DNA of 64,000 nucleotides from assembly GCA_002717485.1 (NCBI GenBank), contig PBDW01000007.1:62001-126000 (forward strand). The letters are read 5' to 3'. Below, in pieces: positions 18,206-25,197 of the stretch. The notes under the pieces were generated by a model, which worked only from the letters and a program-made list of their open reading frames with translations, was not told the origin of the DNA and searched no databases. Every line of letters begins with the position of its first letter. Positions within the stretch are counted from its first letter, which is position 1. This DNA comes from Pelagibacteraceae bacterium. Lineage in GTDB: Bacteria; Pseudomonadota; Alphaproteobacteria; HIMB59; GCA-002718135. The translations under genes were made by a program, and so were the position numbers.

Positions 18206-19390
18206 ATGAATTTATTTTTTAAAGAACTTTCTTCCACAAACTGGAGTTTTCCAACAACAATATGGTTTGGAAAAAATAGATCAAATGAACTGCACAATGC
18301 ATGTGCTCAATTAAAAATAACAAAACCTTTATTAGTGACAGATCCTGGTCTAGCCAAATCTTCAATGTTAGATACATTATTAAAAGAACTTAAAAATAAT
18401 AATATTGATGTTAAACTTTTTTATGATTTAAGACCAAACCCTATTGGAGCAAATGTAAAAAATGGAGTTGATTATTTTAATAACAATAATTGTGACGGTG
18501 TAATTGCATTTGGGGGAGGTAGTGGATTAGATACTGGGAAGGCAATAGCATTTATGGCAAATCAGAAGAGACCATTATGGGATTTTGAAGATATTGGTGA
18601 TAACTGGAAAAGAGCTAGTAATGAAAATATTAAACCTATAATAGCTATACCTACCGCAGCAGGTACCGGTTCTGAAACCGGTAGAGCTAGTGTTTTTATT
18701 AATGAAGAAACGCAAGAAAAAAAAATAATATTTCATCCTAAAATGTTACCCTAAATTGTTATACTTGATCCTGCATTAACAGTAGGCTTACCTCAAAATC
18801 TTACTGCTGCGACAGGAATGGATGCTTTGGCGCATAGTTTAGAAGCATATTGTTCGCCATTTTTTCATCCAATGGCAGAAGGTATAGCATTAGAATGCAT
18901 AAGAATAATAAAAGAATGTTTGCCAAGAGTTTATGAAAATGGAAAAGATATAACTGCAAGGGGGTATATGCTTGTCGCATCATCTATGGGATCAACAGCT
19001 TTTCAAAAAGGATTAGGGGCGATACACTCATTAAGTCATCCTGTAAACTCTATATATAATACACACCACGGCTTAACAAATGCTGTTTTTATGCCCTACG
19101 TTCTTATAAAAAACAGAAAAGCTATTGAGGATAAAATTGTTTTATTATCTAAATTTATAGGTCTAAGAGAAAATTCTTTTGATTCATTTATAAAATGGAT
19201 TCTTGATATCAGAAAGCAACTTAATATTCCTAATACAATTAAAGAAATTGGAGTTGATCCACAAGATTTTGATAAATTAAGTAAAATGGCTAAAGTTGAT
19301 CCTTCAACGGCTTCAAACCCAATATCCCTTAGTGAGGATGAATTTATTGAGCTGTATAAAAGCTCTTATTATGGAAAATTAGACAATTAA
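18206..19390 (+). pseudogene. Iron-containing alcohol dehydrogenase, interrupted by an in-frame TAA
   Basis: The two ORFs 18206-18754 and 18818-19390 lie in the same frame and together make a nearly complete group-III alcohol dehydrogenase of about 394 codons. The only break is a TAA at 18752-18754, within what would read KMLP-stop-IVILDPALT. Relatives have an ordinary residue there, so one substitution such as AAA to TAA would explain it. The N-terminal half has the nucleotide-binding AFGGGSGLDTGKA and TAAGTGSE. The C-terminal half has the metal ligands in MDALAHSLEAY and GAIHSLSHPV...HHG. No frameshift or other decay is visible, so the mutation is recent, or a sequencing error. Substrate is unknown; the family oxidises short alcohols. 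It is convergent with glpK, overlapping by 4 bp. Confidence 0.85.
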
Positions 19391-20874
19391 TCTGACAAAA
19401 AAATTGTTTTTTTAATAGCATTCACCCAACCAATGTAAAGTTTTTTACGGTCTTCTGTTGTTATATTTGATTTATAGGTTTTATTTTTTTTCCATATTTT
19501 TTGAATTTGCTTTACATCCTTTATATGCCCGCTATGTAGGGCGGCAAGAAATGTTGCACCTAGGGCGGTTGATTCTATATATCTCGAAGTAATAATCTTT
19601 ATTCCCAATATATCACTTAAAAATTTTAGAAAAGAGATGTTATTTACCATGCCTCCATCTACTCTAATTTCATTAATTTTTTGCCCAGTATCTTTTTCCA
19701 TTGATTTGACCAAATCTTTTGTTTGGTAGCATACTGCTTGAATTGCTGCTTTAACTATCTCAGCTATTCCAGTATTTTGTGTTAGACCATAAATAGCTCC
19801 TCTTACATTAGAGTTCCAATATGGAGCGCCTAAGCCATTAAAAGCAGGGACTAAATAAACATTTTGTTCCTTATCTGCTTTTGAATACAATTTTTCACTT
19901 GAACTTGTTGAATTAATTATTTTTAGACTGTCTCTCAGCCATTGTATTGAAGATCCAGCAACAAATATACTACCTTCAAGACAATAATTCTTTTGCCCAT
20001 GTATTTTGTATGCAATAGTTGTTAGCAGTTTGTTTTTAGAAAGCTTTTGTTTTTTTCCTATATTCATTAAAAAAAAACAACCCGTACCATAAGTACTTTT
20101 ACACATTCCTTTATCAAAGCATGCTTGTCCTATAAGTGCGGCTTGCTGATCTCCAGCAACACCCCCGATTGAAATTTTATTTCCTAAAATATTAGTAAAT
20201 CCAAAATTACTTACATTTTCTTTAACTTTTGGAAGTATTGACTTTGGAATTTTAAAGAATTTAAGTAATTTTTCAGACCATTTATTTTTATTTATATCAA
20301 AAAGCATTGTTCTGGATGCATTTGTGATATCAGTTAAATGTGATTGTCCATTAGTTAATTTCCATATTATCCAAGTATCAATTGTTCCAAATAGTAAACG
20401 TTTTTTTTTGTGAAGTGTTTTAGCAACATTTATATTATCAATAATCCATTTTACTTTTGTAGCAGAAAAATACGGATCAATAATTAAACCTGTTATTTTT
20501 TGAATACTTTTATTTAATTTCCCTGTGTTGATTTTATTGCAATATTCTGAAGTTCTTCTGTCCTGCCATACAATAGCATTATATATAGGTTTGCCTGTAT
20601 TTTTATCCCACAAGACAGTAGTTTCTCTTTGATTCGTAATGGCTAAAGAAATTATATCTGAAGAACTTATTTTTGCTTTATTAATGACTTTATTTATTGA
20701 GGTTTTAACGCTTTCCCATATTTCATTTGGATCTTCTTCGACCCAACCGTTATGAGGAAAATACTTTTTAAGTTTAACCTCATACTTCGCAATCTGATTA
20801 AAAGTTCTGCTATATATTATAGCTCTAGTGCTACTTGTCCCTTGATCAATAGTTAAAAAATATTTTTTTTTCAT
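19387..20874 (-). CDS. glpK: Glycerol kinase
   Basis: GlpK phosphorylates glycerol to sn-glycerol-3-phosphate with ATP. The 495-residue length matches the family (about 500). Diagnostic parts are the phosphate-binding TIDQGTSSTRAIIYS, AITNQRETTVLWDKNTGKP followed by NAIVWQDRRT (glycerol-binding Arg, Glu and Trp-Gln-Asp region), the GGVAGDQQAALIGQACF catalytic Asp loop, TYGTGCFFLMN, and the C-terminal DGGMVNN. It sits 17 bp downstream of parE on the same strand. No glpF, glpD or glpR is nearby, so glycerol uptake and oxidation must be encoded elsewhere or rely on diffusion. Confidence 0.94.
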   Translation of the reverse strand: MKKKYFLTIDQGTSSTRAIIYSRTFNQIAKYEVKLKKYFPHNGWVEEDPNEIWESVKTSINKVINKAKISSSDIISLAITNQRETTVLWDKNTGKPIYNAIVWQDRRTSEYCNKINTGKLNKSIQKITGLIIDPYFSATKVKWIIDNINVAKTLHKKKRLLFGTIDTWIIWKLTNGQSHLTDITNASRTMLFDINKNKWSEKLLKFFKIPKSILPKVKENVSNFGFTNILGNKISIGGVAGDQQAALIGQACFDKGMCKSTYGTGCFFLMNIGKKQKLSKNKLLTTIAYKIHGQKNYCLEGSIFVAGSSIQWLRDSLKIINSTSSSEKLYSKADKEQNVYLVPAFNGLGAPYWNSNVRGAIYGLTQNTGIAEIVKAAIQAVCYQTKDLVKSMEKDTGQKINEIRVDGGMVNNISFLKFLSDILGIKIITSRYIESTALGATFLAALHSGHIKDVKQIQKIWKKNKTYKSNITTEDRKKLYIGWVNAIKKTIFLSD

Positions 20875-20891
20875 ATTTATTAATTATACTT

Positions 20892-22835
20892 CTAATAATC
20901 AATGTTGTTCACAAAATTAGCTTTATCTTGTATAAATTTAAATCTTAATTCAGGTTTTTTACCCATTAGTGATTGCATTAAAATATCTGTCTTTTTTATA
21001 TTTTTTTTATTATTATCCATAATAATTTTTAAAAGAGTCCTACGGTCTTGACTCATTGTTGTTTCTTTTAGTTGCAATGCAGGCATTTCTCCTAAACCTT
21101 TAAAACGAGTTATTTGAAAATTTTCATTTTTGTTAAATTTTTCATTAATAATTTTTTTCTTATCCTTTTCAGAATAAGCATAAAAAATTTTATCATTTTT
21201 TGAAATTTTATATAAAGGAGGAATAGCTAAAAATAGTTTTCCGTCATAAATAATTTTAGGCATAAATTTATAAAAAAAAGTTATTATAAGTGTTGCAATA
21301 TGAGATCCATCAACATCTGCGTCAGTCATTAGAACTATTTTTTCATATCTTAATTTATTTATATCAAAGTTCTTGCCTATACCGCATCCTAAACTTTGTA
21401 TAAGGTTTTGAATTTCTTGATTTTCAGATATTTTGGTAATAGATACATTGTAAACATTTAATATTTTTCCTCTAAGAGGCAATACAGCCTGCAGTTCCCT
21501 GTTCCTTGCTTGCTTAGCAGATCCACCAGCACTATCTCCCTCAACTATAAACAGTTCTGTTCCTTGAATTTTTCTACTTGAGCAATCAACAAGTTTGCCA
21601 GGTAGTCTATGTTTTTCTATAGTGGTTTTTCTTTCTAAATCTTTTATTTTTGTCAGATTAGATCTTAATAAAGATCTTTCAATCAGTACTTCTATAAGTT
21701 TTTTTGTCTGCCTGTTATTAGTTGATAGCCAATGAGAAAAAGATTCAATAATTATTTTTTCTAAATTAGCATGAATTTTTGGCATAAAAAGTTTTTGTTT
21801 AGTTTGACCTTCAAATATTGGATTGCTAACATATAGTGATAAAATTGTATCTGAGTAATCAAAAATATCAGATAAATTTATGTTTGCGATTTTAGGTATT
21901 TTATTGTGTCTAGAATAAAGTTTTATTGATTTAATTATTGCACTTTTAATAGCACTTTCATGGGTCCCACCTAAATTAGTATTTATTGAGTTACAAAAAG
22001 TGTAAATTTTTCCATTTTCATCTTCATTAAAGGAAATTGCTATTTCCAATCTAATTGATAATTCCTGATTTATTATTTCATCATAAAAGTTTTTATCTAT
22101 TAATTTTTTCTTATTATTTGCTATATCTAATAAATAATCTTTTATACCATTAGGAAAACAAAAACTTTCTTTATTTGGAATTTTTATATCTTTAATTAAT
22201 GACTTGTCACATTCCCATAAAAAATTTGCACCTTTAATTAAATAGGATTTTGTTTTAACAATTGTATATATTTTTTTAGGATCAAAATTTGTAGCATCAA
22301 AAATATCTGGGTCGGGTTGGAAAGATATTTCAGTTCCTTTTGTATTTTTATTGCATTTTATTTTCTTTATTTTTGTTTTAGGTTTACCTTTTTTATATTT
22401 TTGAGAGAATTCATAACCTTTTCTGAATACCTTTACTTCTAGATTTTCACTAAGTGCATTTACAACAGAAAGTCCGACTCCATGCAATCCTCCTGCAGTA
22501 GTGTAGATTTTATCATTAAATTTTCCACCTGCATGTAATGTTGTGAGAACTACTTCTAATGCTGATTTTTTTTTAAATTTTGGATGAGGTTCTGTTGGTA
22601 TTCCTCTTCCATCACCTTTAATAGTAATTAAGTTATTCTTCGATAGTTTAATAGAAATATTTTTTGCACTTTTAGAAAGAATTTCATCTATTGAATTGTC
22701 GATTATCTCGTTAACTAAATGATGAAGCCCATATTCATCTGTAGATCCAATGTACATACCAGGTCTTTTTCTTACTGGCTCTAAGCCTTGAAGAACTTCA
22801 ATATCTTTTGATTGGTATGCTGTATTTTTTTTCAA
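20892..22835 (-). CDS. parE: DNA topoisomerase IV subunit B
   Basis: This 647-residue type-IIA topoisomerase ATPase subunit decatenates chromosomes together with ParC. Order of domains: GHKL ATPase (VRKRPGMYIGSTDE, NEIIDNSIDE, GDGRGIP, GGLHGVGLSVVNAL), transducer with FEGQTKQKL, and the TOPRIM domain with VEGDSAGGSAKQARNRELQA, LPLRGKILN and the metal-binding DADVDGSHI. The length, the PHPKFKKKSALEVVLTTLHAGGKF region and the absence of a GyrB-type insertion favour ParE over GyrB. A terminator-like hairpin separates it from glnA, and glpK follows directly. Confidence 0.88.
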   Translation of the reverse strand: MKKNTAYQSKDIEVLQGLEPVRKRPGMYIGSTDEYGLHHLVNEIIDNSIDEILSKSAKNISIKLSKNNLITIKGDGRGIPTEPHPKFKKKSALEVVLTTLHAGGKFNDKIYTTAGGLHGVGLSVVNALSENLEVKVFRKGYEFSQKYKKGKPKTKIKKIKCNKNTKGTEISFQPDPDIFDATNFDPKKIYTIVKTKSYLIKGANFLWECDKSLIKDIKIPNKESFCFPNGIKDYLLDIANNKKKLIDKNFYDEIINQELSIRLEIAISFNEDENGKIYTFCNSINTNLGGTHESAIKSAIIKSIKLYSRHNKIPKIANINLSDIFDYSDTILSLYVSNPIFEGQTKQKLFMPKIHANLEKIIIESFSHWLSTNNRQTKKLIEVLIERSLLRSNLTKIKDLERKTTIEKHRLPGKLVDCSSRKIQGTELFIVEGDSAGGSAKQARNRELQAVLPLRGKILNVYNVSITKISENQEIQNLIQSLGCGIGKNFDINKLRYEKIVLMTDADVDGSHIATLIITFFYKFMPKIIYDGKLFLAIPPLYKISKNDKIFYAYSEKDKKKIINEKFNKNENFQITRFKGLGEMPALQLKETTMSQDRRTLLKIIMDNNKKNIKKTDILMQSLMGKKPELRFKFIQDKANFVNNIDY

Positions 22836-22873
22836 GATTTCTTTATTTAACAGAATTTTTGATTAAAAATAAG

Positions 22874-22908
22874 AAAAAAACCATCCAATAAGAATAGGAT
22901 GGTTTTTT
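22874..22908 (-). terminator. Intrinsic terminator after glnA (usable in both directions)
   Basis: The sequence contains CCATCC and GGATGG arms separated by a 10-nt loop, flanked by seven A on one side and six T on the other. In the minus direction it lies about 20 bp past the glnA stop and before parE. The A and T flanks extend the stem and provide a U-tract in either direction. Confidence 0.8.
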
Positions 22909-22926
22909 AAAGTTACATATTAGTTA

Positions 22927-24357
22927 TTACACATCGTAATAAAGGTGAAATTCGTATGGATGTGGTCTTAAATTCATCTCATCAACATCATTTTCTTTTT
23001 TCAAAGAAATATATTTTTTTATTAGATCTTCAGTAAAAACATTTCCTTTAAGTAGAAATTTATGATCTTTAGCAAGGGAATCAAGGGCCTCCAATAAGGA
23101 ACCAGGGGCAGAAGGAACTTTTTTTAATTCCTTATCCGATAATTCATACAAATTCTTGTCAACTGGACTGCCAGGGTCAATTTTATTTTCAATTCCATCA
23201 AGACCTGCCATCAACATTGCTGAAAAGGCTAAGTATGGGTTTGCTGCTGTGTCAGGGCATCTAAATTCAATCCTTTTTGATTTCTCACTTTTTGATATAA
23301 CAGGAATTCTAACGGCGGCACTTCTATTTCTTTCTGAGTATACCAAATTAACAGGTGCCTCAAATCCAGGTACAAGTCTTTTGTAAGAATTGGTAGTAGG
23401 TGCACAAAATGCTAAAAGGGCAGGAGCGTGCTTTAGTATTCCTCCTAAATAATATAATGCTAACTTACTTAAACCAGCATAATTATTTTTATCATACATC
23501 AGTGTCTTACCTTTTTTCCATAAACTTTGATGAACATGCATTCCTGAACCATTATCTCCAAAAAGAGGTTTTGGCATAAATGTTGCAGTCATTCCGTATT
23601 GTTTCGCAACATTTTTTACCACATATTTATACTTCATAACGTCGTCAGCAATTTTTAAAAGTGGAGAAAATTCTAAGTCAATTTCGCACTGACCTGCAGT
23701 TGAAACTTCATGGTGATGCGCCTCTACATTTAAACCAATTTCCTGCATAGTGATGCACATTTCAGTTCGCAAATCATTTAGGCTGTCAGTGGGCGGAAGA
23801 GGAAAATATCCTTCCTTGTGTCTCGGCTTATGACCTAGATTTGGATTTTCATCCTTTCCTGTATTCCATGTTCCTTCTTTTGAATCAGCTTCATAAAAAG
23901 AGAAATTAGACCCTGAACTATACTTAATATTATTAAATACAAAAAATTCTGGCTCGGGTCCAAAAAATGCACTATCTGCTATACCCGATGATTTTAAATA
24001 TTTTTCAGCTTTTTTAGCAATATGTCTTGGATCTCTAGAATAATTCTCCTTAGAAATTGGATCGATGACATCACAATGAAAAGCTAGAGTTTTTTCTGAA
24101 GCAAAGGGATCTATATAAGCCGTAGTGATATCAGGAATTACAACCATATCGCTATTATGAATATTTTGAAATCCTCTAACAGATGATCCATCAAATCCAA
24201 AACCTTCTGAAAAAGTTTCTTTATTTAAATATTTTATTGGCACAGAAAAATGTTGAGTAGTGCCTGGCATATCAGTAAACCTTAAGTCCATCATTTTGAC
24301 GTCAAGATCTCTTATTGATTTCTTAAGGTCTTCAATTTTTTTATGTGTAAAATACAT
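22927..24357 (-). CDS. glnA: Type I glutamine synthetase
   Basis: GlnA makes glutamine from glutamate, ammonia and ATP and is the main ammonia-assimilating enzyme. I start it at 24357 (MYFTHKK): a strong Shine-Dalgarno GGAGG lies 5 nt upstream, while the longer ORF's ATG at 24369 overlaps that very ribosome site. This gives 476 residues, close to the usual 469. Motifs: FGFDGSSVRGF, FFGPEPEFFVF, EAHHHEVSTAGQCEIDLEFSPL, GSGMHVHQSLWK, and KRLVPGFEAPVNLVYSERNRSAAVRIP. NLYELSDKE keeps the Tyr that is adenylylated in the GSI-beta group. There is no adjacent glnB/glnK; the leader has tandem glutamine-aptamer RNAs. Confidence 0.95.
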   Translation of the reverse strand: MYFTHKKIEDLKKSIRDLDVKMMDLRFTDMPGTTQHFSVPIKYLNKETFSEGFGFDGSSVRGFQNIHNSDMVVIPDITTAYIDPFASEKTLAFHCDVIDPISKENYSRDPRHIAKKAEKYLKSSGIADSAFFGPEPEFFVFNNIKYSSGSNFSFYEADSKEGTWNTGKDENPNLGHKPRHKEGYFPLPPTDSLNDLRTEMCITMQEIGLNVEAHHHEVSTAGQCEIDLEFSPLLKIADDVMKYKYVVKNVAKQYGMTATFMPKPLFGDNGSGMHVHQSLWKKGKTLMYDKNNYAGLSKLALYYLGGILKHAPALLAFCAPTTNSYKRLVPGFEAPVNLVYSERNRSAAVRIPVISKSEKSKRIEFRCPDTAANPYLAFSAMLMAGLDGIENKIDPGSPVDKNLYELSDKELKKVPSAPGSLLEALDSLAKDHKFLLKGNVFTEDLIKKYISLKKENDVDEMNLRPHPYEFHLYYDV

Positions 24358-24361
24358 AATA

Positions 24362-24366
24362 ACCTC
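24362..24366 (-). promoter_or_regulatory. Shine-Dalgarno of glnA (decides the start codon)
   Basis: On the minus strand, GGAGG is followed by TTATT and ATG. This perfect ribosome site fixes the start at 24357 and rules out the upstream in-frame ATG at 24369. It is the probable output point of the leader RNA. Confidence 0.85.
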
Positions 24367-24376
24367 CATATATTAA

Positions 24377-24433
24377 GTTCAAAAAAAATAAGCCCAGTGC
24401 AAACATCGCATTGAACACTAAATTTCATGCTTA
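24377..24433 (-). promoter_or_regulatory. Possible expression platform of the glnA leader (competing hairpins)
   Basis: Between the second aptamer and the ribosome site, the minus strand reads TAAGC ... AGTG TT CAA ... TTGCACT ... GCTTA followed at once by eight T. The TAAGC/GCTTA and AGTG/CACT plus CAA/TTG pairings would form a terminator-like stem with a U-tract. A second pairing, GTTCAA with TTGAAC, uses the same 5' bases and the end of the U-tract and cannot coexist with it. This suggests a transcription-attenuation switch. Stem stability was not calculated. Confidence 0.4.
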
Positions 24434-24460
24434 GTTATGGAAATTATATTAATAAGATCC

Positions 24461-24512
24461 GCGTTCCTTCAGCTTTCGCCTACTTCCGACTTATCCGTTG
24501 ATAAGTTGAACG
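24461..24512 (-). promoter_or_regulatory. glnA RNA / glutamine riboswitch aptamer, promoter-distal copy
   Basis: Read on the minus strand, the element has P1 CGTTC/GAACG, a seven-pair P2 (ACTTATC/GATAAGT) closed by a four-base loop, the conserved GGAAGTAG internal segment, a short P3 with a GAAA loop, and the conserved GAAGGAACGC 3' end. These are the hallmarks of the glnA RNA motif, which binds L-glutamine. The P2 sequence differs from the upstream copy while the core is identical, as expected for a structure under selection. It precedes glnA, the usual target. Confidence 0.88.
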
Positions 24513-24530
24513 ATTTTATAACTTTTGCAT

Positions 24531-24577
24531 GCGTTCCTTCGACTTTCGTCTACTTCCGTCTCTTTCGAGATGAACGA
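24531..24577 (-). promoter_or_regulatory. glnA RNA / glutamine riboswitch aptamer, promoter-proximal copy
   Basis: The minus strand shows P1 CGTTC/GAACG, P2 TCTC-GAAA-GAGA, the GGAAGTAG segment, P3 GAC-GAAA-GTC and the GAAGGAACGC end. It matches the glnA RNA consensus and is the 5' member of a tandem pair, about 18 nt ahead of the second copy. The conserved bases are shared with the other copy, and the stems carry compensating differences. Confidence 0.9.
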
Positions 24578-24719
24578 TACGACGCTGTTACAATAAAAAT
24601 AAAAAAAAATAAAGTATTTTGTTAAAAAATCTTCATTTTATTTGTAAATAGAAATATTGAATATTTGAGAATATCCTTTGTATATTACTGATTCATAATG
24701 TGATATTATATGATTTTAT

Positions 24720-24797
24720 GGCGGACGTAGCTCAGGTGGTTAGAGCGCGGGCTTGTGGTGCCCGATGTCGTGGGTTCAAATCCCATCGTTCGCCCCA
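24720..24797 (+). tRNA. tRNA-His (GTG anticodon)
   Basis: The cloverleaf has acceptor GCGGACG/CGTTCGC, a D arm with GCTCAGGTGGTTAGAGC, anticodon arm CGGGC-TTGTGGT-GCCCG with anticodon GTG, and T arm GTGGGTTCAAATCCCAT. A G stands at position -1 (24720) opposite discriminator C73, and CCA is encoded. This is the canonical bacterial tRNA-His end. Confidence 0.96.
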
Positions 24798-24816
24798 TTT
24801 TTTAGCTAATCGCTAA

Positions 24817-24948
24817 CTAAGGATTTTTTAATAGTTTTTTTCTATCATATATTTTCTTATTTTTTATAAGTCTTTGTTTATATTTAGGGCTTCTTAGATC
24901 CTTTGCATATGGATTTCTTTTTTTTCCCCTGTCAGATTTCTCTTTCAT
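24817..24948 (-). CDS. Small basic ArfA-like ribosome-rescue protein (43 aa)
   Basis: This ORF is too short for the supplied track. The minus strand from ATG at 24948 to TAG encodes 43 residues, very rich in Lys and Arg. The central part LRSPKYKQRLIKNKK-IYDRKK aligns with the ArfA core of E. coli (L-x-x-P-x-F-R-Q-R-V-x-K-N-K-K ... Y-x-R-K), the part that reads the empty mRNA channel and recruits RF2 to stalled ribosomes. The hydrophobic C-terminal tail of E. coli ArfA is missing. It is convergent with tRNA-His, 19 bp away. The upstream ribosome site is weak. A ribosomal or unknown small protein is the alternative. Confidence 0.62.
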   Translation of the reverse strand: MKEKSDRGKKRNPYAKDLRSPKYKQRLIKNKKIYDRKKLLKNP

Positions 24949-25083
24949 TACATATCCATTAATTCATCTAAATTATTAACCATTTCCTATTATTAATGCC
25001 CTATTACAATAATAATTCCCTTTAATCTGTTATTTAATCATTGTTTATATTGAAAAAAGTCTTAAAAGAAAATTCTTTAATGG

Positions 25084-25168
25084 GGGCCGGTGGCGGAATT
25101 GGTATACGCGCTGGATTTAGGTTCCAGTGGGGAAACCCGTGAAGGTTCAAGTCCTTTCCGGCCTACCA
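25084..25168 (+). tRNA. tRNA-Leu (TAG anticodon)
   Basis: This is a class-II tRNA with long variable arm. The acceptor GGGCCGG pairs with CCGGCCT, with A73 and encoded CCA. The anticodon arm CTGGA-TTTAGGT-TCCAG gives anticodon TAG. The variable arm TGGGG-AAA-CCCG and T arm AGGTTCAAGTCCT are clear. It lies 29 bp before tig and may share its transcript. Confidence 0.95.
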
Positions 25169-25197
25169 TAGAAATAAACTAATTTTGTGTAAATTAA

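Noticed and set aside
18752-18754. Recoding (selenocysteine/pyrrolysine) or alternative code to explain the internal stop
   Set aside because: Those use TGA or TAG, not TAA, and TAA, TAG and TGA end other genes in this window. A simple nonsense change is more likely.
24437-24625. 62-aa plus-strand ORF in the glnA leader
   Set aside because: It is the antisense of the two riboswitch aptamers; its repeated sequence (FLQLSPTSDL, ...) reflects the repeated RNA, not protein coding.
24358-25083. Replication origin or mobile-element attachment site near the tRNA genes
   Set aside because: No DnaA-box cluster, integrase, direct repeat of tRNA ends or partial tRNA copy is visible; the region is explained by the glnA leader, two tRNAs and a small ORF.
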